From NCBI RefSeq assembly GCF_000499845.2, contig NC_023759.2, positions 36,316,273 through 36,380,272 of the forward strand: a stretch of 64,000 nucleotides of DNA, read 5' to 3'. This document shows, in pieces, positions 23,658 through 36,200 of this stretch (positions are counted from its first letter, which is position 1; every line of letters starts with the position of its first letter). The DNA is from Phaseolus vulgaris. Taxonomy: Eukaryota > Streptophyta > Magnoliopsida > Fabales > Fabaceae. Under the pieces are notes generated by a model. It made no database searches and was not told where the DNA came from. It saw only the letters and a program-made list of their open reading frames with translations. The position numbers and the translations under genes were made by a program.

Positions 23658-26600
23658 ATGGATCGGAGTTGGATTAATACATCACGGATAAGTGATACTT
23701 ACGAAAAAGGGGTGGAAGAGTTCATACAATTCACAGAACATAATGCCGTTAGTTATAAGAATGGAGTAAGGATAAGGTGCCCTTGTATCAATTGTTTAAA
23801 TGGAAGGATATTGACTGTTTCTGAAATTAGAGAACATCTTTTGTGTGATGGATTTTTGAAAAGTTATACAACATGGACGTGGCATGGTGAATTGTTAGAC
23901 TTGCCAAGTGTGCACGGAGGTTCAGAGGAAGTTCATTTCTCAATGGATGATAGATTAGAAGACATGATTCGTGATGTGGGAGCATAATCATTTGCTAATG
24001 CAGTTTTCGAAAATATGTCTAATGATGCAGAGACTCCTTTGTATCCTAGTTCAACTAACTTCACACGATTATCAGCAGTGTTAAGGTTGATGAATTTGAA
24101 GGCAATGAATGGATGGACCGACAAAAGTTTTACATAATTGCTTCAATTGGTTAAGGACATGCTTCCAGAAGGAAATACCTTGCCCAATCGAAATTATGAG
24201 GCAAAAAAAAATACTTTGTCCAATGGGTATGGAGTATAGAAAAATACATTCATGTCCTAACGATTGTATTTTATACAGAAATGAGTATGAAGATTTAAGA
24301 AGATGTCCCAGGTGTGGTTTGTCACGTTATAAGGTTAAAGTTGGTCAGAATGATGAAATTGATGAATTCACAAAGGAAGGTCCTCCTGCTAAGGTTGTTT
24401 GGTATCTTCCAATAATTCCAAGGCTTAAGCGTTTGTTTGCAAATGCAGATGACGCTAAAAACCTTAGGTGGCATGCAGATAATAGAAAATGTGATGGATT
24501 ACTTCGTCATCCTGCTGATTCTTTGCAGTGGAAGAATATTGATAAAGAATTTCCTGAATTTGGAAAAGAATCAAGAAACTTAAGACTTGGATTGGCAACT
24601 GATGGAATGAATCCCTTTGGAAATTTAAGTAGTAATCATAGTTCATGGCCCGTTTTGTTAGTGATTTACAACTTACCTCCTGCTTTGTGTATGAAGCACA
24701 AATACATGATGTTATCTATGATGATCTCTGGTCCAAAACAACCTGGAAATGACATAGATGTTTATCTTAATCCATTGATTGAAGATTTGAAATTATTGTG
24801 GAATGAAGGGGTGATGTGTTTGACGTGTTTAAGAATGAATCTTTCCGATTGCATGCAATGTTGTTTTGTACTATCAATGACTTCCCTGCATATGGGAACT
24901 TGTCAGGTTATAGTGTGAAAGGCCATAGAGCATGTCCAATATGTCAAGACAAGACATCTTATGAGCAGTTGAAACATGGAAGAAAAATCGTGTATCTTGG
25001 GCATCGTAGATTTCTAAAGAAATATCATCCGTATCGTAGATTGAAAAAAGCATTTAACGGATACCAAGAACATGACATTTGTCCCACTCCCTTAAGTGGT
25101 GTTGAAATTTATGAAAAAATAAAAAATGTTAATGTGACTTTTGGAAAAATGAAGAAGAAGCAAACTGTGAATGAAATATGGAAGAAGAGATCAATCTTTT
25201 TTGATCTTCCGTATTGGTGTAAGTTAGATGTCAGACATTGTCTAGATGTAATGCACGTAGAAAAGAATGTGTGTGACAGTCTAATAGGAACACTTCTGAA
25301 CATTAAAGGCAAAACAAAGGATGGTGTGAATGCACGTCTGGATTTGATTGAGATGAATATACGAGAGGAATTGGCACCGAGAGAAGTTGGTAAACGTACA
25401 TACTTGCCTGCAGCGTGTTACACTTTGTCAAAGAAAGAGAAAACAAGTTTTTGTGAATGTCTTAAAGGTGTTAAGGTACCACAAGGCTACTCTTCAAATG
25501 TGAAGAGTCTTGTATCTATGAATGATTTGAAACTAATTGGCTTAAAGTCACATGATTGTCACGTTCTAATGCAACAATTACTACCGGTGGCTATTCGTGG
25601 AATCTTGCCCAAAAATGTTAGGCATACAATCACTCGACTATGTTCATTTTTCAATTCCATATGTAGTAAAGAGATTGACTCTCAGAAGTTGGATGAACTT
25701 GAAGAAGAAATAATTGTTATCTTGTGTCAACTCGAGATGTTTTTTCCTCCATCTTTTTTTGATATTATGGTACACTTGGTTGTTCATCTTGTAAGAGAAA
25801 TCAGATTGTGTGGGCCAGTTTATATGCGATGGATGTATCCAGTTGAACGATACATGAAGATTTTGAAGGGATATGTGAAGAATCAATGTCGTCCAGAAGC
25901 TTCCATTATTGAAAGATACATTTAAGAAGAATCTATTGAGTTTTGTTTCGAGTACATGTCAAAAGCCAAATGTATAGGAGTTCCTGAAAAAGGTTGGCAC
26001 TCTCGTAGATTCATAAGTAAATCTTCAAGAGGTGTACATGTCATAAGCAAATCTAGAGAAGAGGTTCTGCAAGCACACTTGTATATCTTGAATAACACTG
26101 ATGAGGTGTTACCATACTTAGATACACACAAAGACATTGTCAAATATAAAAATCCAAGACAATCAGAAAAATGGGTGTTAATTGAGCATAACAAAACTTT
26201 CATGTCATGGTTTAAGCAACAAATAATGAATGATCCATCAGCATCTGAAACATTAACATGGCTTGCAAACGGTCTCAAATTTGATGTTTTATGTTGTTTT
26301 GGCTATGAAGTAAATGGTTGTTTGTTTTACACAAAGTCTCGAGATGATAGGAGTACAGTGCAAAATAGCGGAGTCACCTTGGAGGCAGAGTCTATGCAGT
26401 TTTCAACTGCAAAGGATCAAAATCCTGTTGTGGGATCAATGCCTTATTATGGTGTCATAGTAGAGATTTGGGAAGTTAATTATACCAAGTTTACTGTACC
26501 TGTTTTCAAATGCAAGTGGGTTGACAATAAGACTGGTGTCAAAGTTGATGAATCAGGAATGACTTTGGTTGACTTTCGAAAGATAGGTTATCATGACGAA

Positions 26601-26846
26601 CCATTTATAATGGCACATCAAGCTTCCCAAGTTTTCTATATCCAAGATCCTACGTCTGACCACTGGTCTGTTGTGCTACATGGAAAAAAACAACATAATG
26701 ACCTAGAAGATACAAACAATGACATTTGTGAGATTGAATCACTTACAAGAACGACCATCAATAAAGAGTACGAGGATGTTGCTGATGTTGTACATGCAAC
26801 TCGAAATGATCATGATGAAGGAATATATATTTGTATGTACATGTGA
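23658..26846 (+). pseudogene. TNP2-like CACTA transposase, five lesions (copy 3)
   Basis: This is the transposase expected to bind the element ends and catalyse excision. From the ATG at 23658: transposase-associated domain (residues 1-75, with CPCINCLNGR), a CPRCGLSRYK segment (24307-24336), the TNP2 core (24388-25220, with WYLPIIPRLKRLFAN and LGLATDGMNPFGN), LDVMHVEKNVCDSL (25237-25278), the DUF4218-like part (25733-25910, FFPPSFFDIMVHLVVHL), and the DUF4216-like part (26371-26640, VPVFKCKWVDNKTGVKVDE). The lesions are TAA at 23985, TAA at 24135, a frameshift in the A-run near 24205, a one-base loss near 24811 and TAA at 25923. Everything else reads through, so loss of function looks recent. 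No intron is needed within this span. Confidence 0.93.
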
Positions 26847-26929
26847 TTCATGTTTAGTTTTACAATATATTTCATTTTCATTATATTTCATATTCTTGAT
26901 GCTTATTATATTTTTTTGATAACAGGAAC

Positions 26930-29854
26930 ATGGCAGATGATAAAGTTTCCCATTCAAAAATTGGTAGAGGACCTACAAGATTGAAGAATATGTTTAAGAA
27001 GATAACTAAAGATGACAAAATACCTTTGTCTATTGATATCCACACTGGTGTGCCCACTGGGCAACATGCAAAGAAATATAGGAGTTATCTCGGAGTACTT
27101 TCTCGTGAAAGGATCTCTATCTTAACTCAGTCCTGGGATCACGTGACTGACCACGAGAAAAACATGATTTGGCAAGATATTCTGGTATGTAACTGTTTTT
27201 ACTTTGCTAAATCTAAAGTTCTTTTATACTTTGTTTTTGTTTATGAACTAATTCTTTCAAACAATGTAGACACATTACAACATCCCGAATGTGGAAACCT
27301 TGAAAGCGAAGGTTCTTTCAGATGTGGGTGTCAAGTTTCGTCAGTTTAAATCAAAATTGACAACAGATTATATATATGGGAAAAGGAAAGAAGAAAATCC
27401 TTGTGCAAAATATGCATCCATTGATGAAGAAACTTGGCAGCAGTTTGTCAATATCCGACAAACTGAAAAATGGCAGGTTAGTATCACTTTTATATTTGAA
27501 TATAGTTTATATTAACGTATTACTAAATTTTGAGTGTTATGATAGGAGGTTCGAAACAAAGCAAAAGCCAATCAGGCACATAATGATACCCCACACTTAT
27601 TGTCTCGTGGTGGTTATAAGTTGCTAGAGCAGAGGATGCTTGAAGAAAAGATTAAAGCACGTTCTACTTCCATTGAGGAAATGAATAGTGTAGATTCTTT
27701 AAGACCTCCATCCCCACCACTCCGACATGAGATGTGGAAGGGTGCCCGTATAAACACATTAGGGACATGGAGTTCTAAGTCTACAGAACAAACAGTTGAA
27801 CGCATTGTAAGTTTGACAATTTCTTTTCAATGTGTTATTTTAAATTCTATGTGTTATTTTAAATTCAATGTGTTGAAGTTTGTCAATTTCTTTTCATTTG
27901 TTTTAGGATTCTCTTAATGAGCAATCAACACAGGGGACTTTTAAACCATGTGGTCGCAATGATATTCTTAATGTTGCTCTCGGACGACCTGAACACCCTG
28001 GACGTGTTCGTGTAGCTGGATATGGGGTTGGGATTCGGTCATACTTTGGACCTCCATCACACAGCAAGGAACAATTGTCCAATGAACCTAGCCAAGAGTA
28101 TTTACTACAACTACGTGAGCAGTTAAAGGCTGAGGTAACTCAAGAGCTTAAAGAAAGCTTCATGGAGGAGTTTAGTGCGCGAATGGAGTTCAAAAAGCGG
28201 TGGGAGGGTTTAGGACACTCATAGCAACCACCTACTATGGTAGAAGATGAACCACCTCCGCCTCCTATTAAGAAAGTCAGCACTAAAGGCAGTTGTTCGG
28301 CAGTTGATCTATCAGGGGATGATTTTGGCTCAACTAGCCAATGCGAATTATATGTTGAGTGTAATTCTTTGACCCGATTCGTTGCCTTGGGTAAGTGTTA
28401 TGAAGGGGTCACAATGTTACACAATGTGCCTCTTCCTTCTAATTTCATAAAGGTCACGGTGGAGAAGGTCCTTTATGGTGATCTTGCAGTTCCTGTGCCG
28501 ACATCAGAGGTGACAATTGTGGCAGAGGCATTACATACTTTCGTTGCCTGGCCTAGAAATCTCGTCAGACCTATAGACTCTATGGTATATATTTGCACTA
28601 ATACTAATACAAATACAATTATATATCAGATATATTACATTCTAACTAATTTAAGTATTTGTTTGTTTTGATGAGTAGCAGGAACCTAAGACAAATTTGC
28701 CTCTAGGAAAGAAGAAAATAGTCTCCATTGATGATCCTTTGGCGGCATTGGTGGAAGTTGCTACAACTTTAGATACAATCGTCTTAGAGGTTCCATGGGA
28801 TGCCAATGTTTTTGGAAGGCATAGTAATCTACCGTTGTACGTTCACATGTCTGATTTGTTGGACCTTGCATCCGGAGATCAAGAGATTAACATAACAGTT
28901 CTGCAATTATGGATGATGTAAGTTCAAATTTTAAAATCTTTATACTTTTGAATTATTAAATATATTAGTACTAACTTATTGAAATTTAGGTATCTTTCTG
29001 GATTATGCTTTGATGAGGGGAAACACAATATATATGGGTTTTTAGACCCTCAAATCACTCAATCAATTGGAAACAAGAAGTCGGAAACACAAACATACAT
29101 CACCACTGCCTTAAAGAATGGTGGAAAACACATTTATTTTGCTCCGTACATCCATGAGTAAGTTCTTATTTATTAAATAAGTTTTAATAAATTATTGAAA
29201 TAAGAGAAACTAATTAACTGATTTGTTATACAGGCGTCATTGGCAACTATTGATCATATCTGTTCAAGATCATACCGCTGCATGGTTTTGCTCTTTGCAT
29301 AAAAAACATCCTGCCTATTTTAAAAACATTATAGATAGGTACGACAATTTCATTTAACCTTTATTATTACTTATATATATATATTATATAATGTTATGTA
29401 TTCTAACATGAAATCTTATTATTTTAGTGCTTACTCTGGATATAATATGTTGTGTGGGAGAAGAACTTCAAACGCACAAAAACTCACTTGGATGTACCTT
29501 AAGGTATTTAAAGTATATTTGTTCACTTAATTTAATGTGTTTCACTCATTCATTTAATACATTTATTTTCACATGCAGTCCAACAAGCAACCTCAAAATT
29601 ATGAGTGCGGTTATTATGTTATGCAGTGGATGTTGACTATTTTGCAAGCTGAAATTAAGAAAGGTTGGGATAAGGTAATACCTCAATACAATAAACACTT
29701 TAAAATTTGAGATTTATTATTCATGCGCTAATTCAAAATATTTCAAATGTCACAGTTATTCAACGACCAACACCCGCTAGACTTAGAAGCATTGGAGTAT
29801 GTGAGAACAACATGGTCAAAGTATTTTGTAACCATGTATAACACTCTAGTATAG
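26930..29854 (+). pseudogene. CACTA second gene: En/Spm-type domain plus Ulp1 (C48) protease, one in-frame stop (copy 3)
   Basis: Ten exons with GT-AG junctions keep frame: 26930-27184, 27270-27476, 27546-27806, 27907-28584, 28682-28917, 28990-29157, 29234-29338, 29428-29503, 29579-29674, 29756-29854. The N-terminal half has RGPTRLKNMFKK and SRERISILTQSWDHVT (plant transposase Ptta/En/Spm type), then HLLSRGGYKLLE and GRPEHPGRVRVAGYG. A proline-rich linker and the C48 fold follow. Catalytic candidates are His in RHWQLL (29238-29240), Asp in VQDHTAAW, and Cys in YECGYYVMQW (29606-29608, Gln three codons upstream of the Glu-Cys). The only lesion seen is TAG at 28222-28224, after GLGHS. In this family such proteins are thought to combine DNA binding and a SUMO-protease-like domain. 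Activity is unproven. Confidence 0.9.
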
Positions 29855-30039
29855 ATAAATCATTACAATGACAAATTTTTTCATATATTACCAAACTTTT
29901 TTGTATTATGTTATAATTTGTTGTATGTAATTTTTTTATTTAAATTATGATTTGAAATGTTTTTATTTTCTGGAATTGAAAACTTTATGCAGGTTGTTTT
30001 AGATTTTTTAAAAAATAAAATTTTTTATTTCTTTTTTAA

Positions 30040-30320
30040 TTAATACATATAACGACGGTTCCTAGAGGAACCGTCTTTAATGTCCTCATATACAACGACG
30101 GTTCCTAGAGGAACCGTCTTTAAAAGTCACGTAAATTTTTTTTGAAAAAACACAAACCACCTTTAACGACGGTTTTCACAACCGTCGTTATAAGTCTATA
30201 TCTTTTAACGACGGTTCCCAGAACCGTCGTTATAAGTCCATACCTTTTAACGACGCCTGTAATAACGACGGTTCTGGAACCGTCTTTAAATGTCGATTTT
30301 AACCGTCGTTAATTTACCTT
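30040..30320. repeat. right subterminal inverted motifs of CACTA copy 3
   Basis: At least eight copies of AACGACGGTTC or its inverse GAACCGTCGTT/GAACCGTCTTT in about 280 bp, several arranged as perfect hairpins. They match the left-end motif at 22748-22780. By analogy with En/Spm they are candidate transposase-protein binding sites. Confidence 0.88.
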
Positions 30321-30332
30321 TTTGTACTAGTG

Positions 30333-30830
30333 AAAGGAGCGAGAGAAACATGACCAAGCATGGAAAACATGTGCAAAGTTTTGGCTAATATAAGATAATT
30401 TCCTTGTTTTCTTCTATTTCAATTTTGAAATTTAAATTTCCACTCTCATGAATTTTGTAAATTTCGGCCAAATACTTCCAGGCCATAGGTTTAAATTTTC
30501 ATTTAATGTACTTAGAATTTAGGTTATACTTAGAAGTGCATTTGCGACACTTTGGGTACAAATAACTCTTCATTGTCTAAATAAACAACTTTTGATATAA
30601 TTGAATTTGAGAGAGATTTTCTAGTGTTCTAAGAAAAAGATACAATTCTTTTTTCCTTGAATCTCATCTTGAATTCTTGAATCAAGTGTTGACTCCATCA
30701 ACACTTATCTTAGAGTTCTTATTCTATCATCTTCTTTGAGTTAGATTCTCCTTATTCGTGTGCTCATGTTCTTGTTGCTCCATTCTTAGATGCAACCTTT
30801 CACACTTATACAATCTTTATGGATTAAATT
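30333..30830 (+). mobile_element. copia LTR, right piece
   Basis: Continues the LTR broken at 22636 (both flanks share AAA). It has LTR-like content: mixed AT-rich text with a T-rich, C-rich tail near 30650-30800. The exact 3' edge was not found. No gene is present. Confidence 0.4.
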
Positions 30831-31159
30831 AATATTTAGTGGTGAATATTTTTGAGTTTGTTGTTCTAAAATTCATAAAAATATAAATAAAATTTAAGGT
30901 CCTTATCTTAAATAAATCTAATTCAAGTTAGATTTCCATGAAAGAGTGATTGCCAAAAGTGAATAGATATTAGAATTAATTCATTCTAATATATGTGAAT
31001 CATCAATATTATCCTTTGGTAGAGCAATATATTTGTATCATTCATTGATGATTACTCTAGGAGACTATAGGCATACCTCATCACACAAGGAACTCATATA
31101 TGTTTCTTGTGTTCAAGAAATTGAAAGCACAAGTAAAGCTTGTCACTAGGAAAATAATT
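30831..31159. other. intergenic, nothing recognised
   Basis: AT-rich stretch without a readable domain. It may be decayed copia sequence, but I see no proof. Confidence 0.3.
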
Positions 31160-31660
31160 AAGTGTTGAAGGATAAAAATGCCATTTATGACGTGGTAAAC
31201 CAATTATCATCAATATTGATTGGTTTGATGACACTGATGGAGATGTGGAAAGGAAAATCAAATTTTTATTCTTACATGTGTTTGGAAAGAAGATCTATTA
31301 TTGGCTATGTGTCTACAATTGCAGTAAAGGTAGTAAGTTGGTTATCCAAGTTAAAATATGTTGTAGCTTGTCTACTATAGAAGTTGAATACATAGTAACT
31401 ACCCAATCATACAAGGAAGCTATCTGGATTCAAAGGTTAATAGGGGATTTTGGACACAAGCAACTAAAGATTGTTGTGTATTGTGAGAGTTAGAATGTCT
31501 TGCACATTTCAAGGAGTCATGCCTTTCATTTCATGACAAAACACATACGTATATGCTATGACTTTGTTCGAGAAGTAGTAGATGAATGAATTGTGGATAT
31601 CTTAAAGATTCACACCAATGAAAATCTAGCAAGTTATGAAAAAGTCGATTAACACTAACA
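31160..31660 (+). pseudogene. Ty1/copia RNase H remnant
   Basis: Translation in shifting frames gives IEVEYIVTTQSYKEAIWIQR (31381-31434), GHKQLKIVVYCES (31453-31491) and, after a stop, SHAFHFMTKHI and VREVVDE, then KIHTNENLAS near 31605-31630. This is the usual end of copia RNase H. Stops and frameshifts kill it. It is probably part of the same decayed retroelement layer as the RT remnant at 21.3-22.5 kb, but it is not contiguous with it. Confidence 0.8.
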
Positions 31661-32220
31661 AATTTATATAAGGTCAATCCTATTGTGTCTTATAAGAGAA
31701 AATAGACAACATGAATGATAAAGAAGCATGGTGTGAAATTTGATTAATTTAATCAAAAAATTTAAGTGAGATAACATGAGATAAGAGGTCTTACATGAGA
31801 ACAAATTTTCTTTAGTTTTTATTTTTCTTATTATAAAAGAGTTATCGTGTTTTTATTAGTAAGAAATACTAAAATCACTTTGTTACGAGCTCATACTTCA
31901 AAAAACCTGACTTATTTTGTTTTAACTTTTGATGTACGTATAATTTATATGCAATTTTAGTTTTAGTTATAATTGTTAATATTTAATTCTCATAATTTTG
32001 AAATATTTAAATTAAGGTCTTTATTTTAAAATGCATCTAATAATTAATTCACTGTGAAAGTGAGAAGTAATAAAGTTAATTTCTCCTTGCGATATGATCT
32101 TGCAACCTTTAACCAATAACACACATGGCTTTGAAGTTCACATCTGACAGATAATGCAATTATTTAGGATATATAAAGCAGTGATAAACACCAGTTGTTG
32201 TCGAGCTAGGTAATAGTGGC
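31661..32220. other. intergenic, nothing recognised
   Basis: AT-rich DNA downstream of the RNase H relic. No LTR start could be placed with confidence. Confidence 0.3.
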
Positions 32221-32484
32221 TTGTGACCCAAGTTGGGGCAGTAAGGTGATGGAAGAAACAATATGGAAGTAAGAAGAAGATAGTGCCTTATTTAGTGTCT
32301 CTTCTCATTAGATATAATACACATAAGTGTGGTTGAATTGTGATTCCTTGCTAGGACTGCCATCGGCAACCATTAAGCCTGTGTCGGAGAACTGTGTATC
32401 TACAGTGGAAGAGAGAAGTTAGGAGGATCGTGAGAGATGGTGGAAAATGAGGTTGAAGATTATGTCAAATGGCAAGTCATTTTA

Positions 32485-32645
32485 TGGTGGTTCTTGAACC
32501 CATGGTATTTTACGGAGATTTTGAAACCCATGATATTTAACGGAGGTTTTGAAACCCATGGTATTTTATGGAGGTTTTGAAACTCATGGTATTTTACGGA
32601 GGTTCTTAAACTCATGGTATTTAATAGGGGTTTTGAAAGACTTTT
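32485..32645. repeat. 28-bp minisatellite
   Basis: Five imperfect copies of a 28-bp unit, TTTTGAAACCCATGGTATTT plus an ACGGAGG-like end. About 150 bp further right the sequence ends in TTTTTCTTATAATG (to 32790), which resembles an inverted CACTA-type terminus (CATTATAAGAAAAA). The array may be the subterminal repeat of a small non-autonomous element. Confidence 0.7.
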
Positions 32646-33210
32646 TCTGAGGTTTAAAAAATTATGGGGAACACGTTGCCTAGAGATGGTTTAGCGGGGG
32701 AAACTACAATCCTAGGTAAATGACTTAATAGAGGTTTTAACCCTAAATAATGTAAAAATAAACCCCGTTAAAATTATTTTTCTTATAATGATTTATTTTT
32801 GTTTTTATTTTTATTTTTTATTTTAATTACGAGTTATTATGTTGTTATTTTGTACTAATAATAACATTAGAACTTCACTGTTGATAATATTTTGTTGCTA
32901 TTGACACTAAAATAGTGTTATAGGAAAATCTTATAATGTTCTATGATTATTGCACTAAATATAAATTGTAATTGTAAGTTACACATGTGAAAATAATTAT
33001 TTTAATTATTACATATAGATGATAAATTTTAATATTGTAAGTTACACATCTGAAAAGAATTATTTTCATTATTATATATAAATGGTAGTGATGAAAAAAT
33101 ACATATATAGGAGAATTCTAACAAAAAAAAAATAGTGTGTTCATTACTTACCTCCTTTTGTTTTTTTTTTAAAACATACCTAATATACTAGTTCAAAATT
33201 TATCAATATA

Positions 33211-36200
33211 CATTACAAGAAAAACATAATGTTTCGTGGGTCAAAAATGAACGAAACAGGGCAAAAATAGACGCATAATAGTCGGATTTACGTGGGCCAA
33301 CAATCCCATGAAAAAATCTTGGAAACAAATGAAAATTATCGTTGGTCAAGGAATGCAACGCACATTGCGTGGGCCAAGTCCACGCAAAACAGACGCAAAT
33401 TTCGTCAATGAGGCCGACGTAAAAGTGACGCAATTGCGACGGCTTATGCGTGGGCCAAACCAACGCAAATTTTAAGCGTCGCCTATGCGTTGATTTGTTC
33501 GACGAATTGAAAAAAAAAATTGGTATCAGACTTTGCATGGAGCCCACACAAAAGCTGACACACATATTAATTAATATAAAAAAATAAAAGTTGGCGTGGG
33601 CCAAAAGCCGACGCATAAATGGGATGAAAAAAAATTATTTTTTGTTCTAGCCAGTATACCCTGTAAACAATAAATACCAACCAAATCACATTCAGACAAA
33701 TTATTATCATTCACACCACATCCACAATACAAAAATAATTCAAATAGTTAAACAAAAGTATTTGATCCATTCAAATATTCAATATGGATATGAATACTTA
33801 AAACAAAACTTAAAATTAAAATTGTACTTTACAAATTTAACTAAAAGCACTAAAATTTAAAATGTTAGATAATTCAATTACATAAAAGAATGTCTATGAA
33901 AATATAAAATGAATCCCATAGTGATGTGATCTATGAAAACCTGTAAAAGATACAAAAAAAAATATTAATAAATAAATGAAATGATTAAAATACTTAGTAT
34001 ATAATAAAAATGTCAAATAATTAAACATACAGTCTAAGATGCACTTTAAGGGACAAATTGGTCATCCTGCTCTGGATCATACTCATGATCGAATTGAGTT
34101 GTGCTATTAAAAACATTTTTGTCACGTTCCATTTATATAAGTTTTTCCTTTATAACCTTCATATCATCTTCCAAGTGTGTATACTTTTGATCTCACATAC
34201 TAAGTACATTATTACAAGATATTTAATGAAAAAAATTAAAAACACAATTTCCTAAATGATTTCTAAATGGTAATAAACTTTTTTCCAAAACAAATTATGA
34301 TATTTTTTTATTAATTACATATCCTTTTATTAATTACGTAAAATTTTATTATTTAATTCTCCAAAATTTTCAGCCATATTCTATCACTTATTAAACTCAA
34401 ACTTTAACTTCATTCTCATTCCATAACAAAATTAACCAAAAAATTCATATTAACAGTGTCCATATGAACAGTTTGCATACAAATTTAAAAAGTTCACAAA
34501 ATATGTCCATTAACTTGTTTTAAAATTTTAAAATTTTAGTCTCATCATAATGTCCATTCACACCGCATGCAATATTCACAGATCAACACATAGCCCAACA
34601 GAGACCACAAGTGCAACAGAACAATAAAATTAATTAAAAAAATTAAAATTTTAAAACTTTACCTATCCAACTTGTGAAGCAGGAGATGTTGCTAAAAAAA
34701 AGACGTGAAGAAGACAAGATCTAAAATGAAAAATAAGAAAAAGACTTTGAGGGGGATTGCAAATGGAGAAAAAGCAAAAATGAAAGACCAAAATATGAGA
34801 ACAGAAAATAACCACTGCAGTAGACGACGGGACAGTGAACGACGACCAAAACTGTAATGACAGAGTGAAGTGTTGATGATGACGGTGGAATGCTGACGGC
34901 AAAAATACACTACAGTGCAGCGGTGGAGTGAGTGCAACGGTGGAATGCAACAGTGGTGGAGGGTGGAGTGCAGCAGTGGCAGAGTGAAAGACAAGGAAAA
35001 TCAATTTAGGTTTTTTGAATTTGAGGAAAACTTGAATGGGCCACACTACGAAAATTTTGTTAAATAGGTAGATTATGCGTCGGCCACCTTCCACGCATAG
35101 CTTAAACAAAAATAAATACATAATTAAATTTCTATCACAAATATAATGAACCCTATTATTGAAATTGTTTATGAAACTCTTAGTTCAACTCTTACCTTAT
35201 TAAATGCAATAAAAAAAAACACAAGTACATATATGCTCCACCGAAAATGTCAATGAACTAGGGTTATGAACTTATAATCCAAAATAACTTTATTCCATGA
35301 TTCTAAATTCATTCTATACCAGACTCAATTGAAATGGAGGTATATATGTTTCATTTATTAAGAACTAAGTCTACTAAAATTACTATGTCAAAGACCTATT
35401 ATTCATGCAATGAGAATTGTTTTACATGGTACAACATTTATGTTCTTTAATACGAGGTCAATGACATACAATAAAATAACCTAAATCGATGAATCTGTTA
35501 TTTAGTGCATTGGAAAACTTTATTAACACACTTATATGGAATATTGCACATGAGTCATCTCATAACTCAAAACTTATTATATTATTATGTGTTTCAGTTG
35601 GAAAACATAAATTTTTTTTGGAGATCATATTCAATAACTATAACAATTACATTTATAGAACATGTGGTCAAGTTTAGGGTAATTTAAGAATTAAGAATAA
35701 GTTACTTACTCACACGCTTAGTCTTAATATATATGTTTCTATCATAAATATTCTTGATATATCTTTAAAATGGTCTTATACTTTATTTATGACAAATAAC
35801 ATTTTTTAAATCACAATGAGTATCAAAGTAAAATCACCAGTTCATCTAACCATTACACAAATATGACATTCAAATTTATTTAAGTTATCAATAAAAAGTT
35901 TTATCTCAGTTTTTATTTTCTTAACTTTACTTTCAGATTTTAAGATAAATTGATTCTCTATTTTAAATACATCCATTACAATTTACATTCATTAATTACT
36001 TCATTTTAAATTCATATTCCTAACTTTATGTATATTTTACATAATATTTACAAAATTTAAATATGTATTTTTTTACTCAAAAATTATTTTTCTACATTTT
36101 TCAATTCTTTATAAACTTTATGAGATAATTTCTTTAAATAATTTTTAAATTAAACACTTAATCAATTTAATAAATTTAATTTAACTAATTTATATCAAAA

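Larger units (their letters stand above)
22637..30332 (+). mobile_element. CACTA transposon, copy 3, nearly intact
   Basis: The left terminus is CACTAGTACAAAATTC. The right terminus, read on the minus strand from 30332, is CACTAGTACAAAAAGG. The element is 7,696 bp and is flanked by the 3-bp duplication AAA (22634-22636 and 30333-30335). Subterminal inverted motifs around TAACGACGGTTC lie at both ends. In order it holds a GC-rich leader, a three-copy stem-loop array, a TNP2-like transposase with few lesions, and a 10-exon second gene ending in a Ulp1 protease. It is the youngest and best preserved of the three CACTA elements here. Confidence 0.95.

Noticed and set aside
34663..35121. Minus-strand ORF of 152 codons
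   Set aside because: Low-complexity His/Leu/Ser/Phe text in a leader-like region of a probable CACTA derivative; no domain or splice support.
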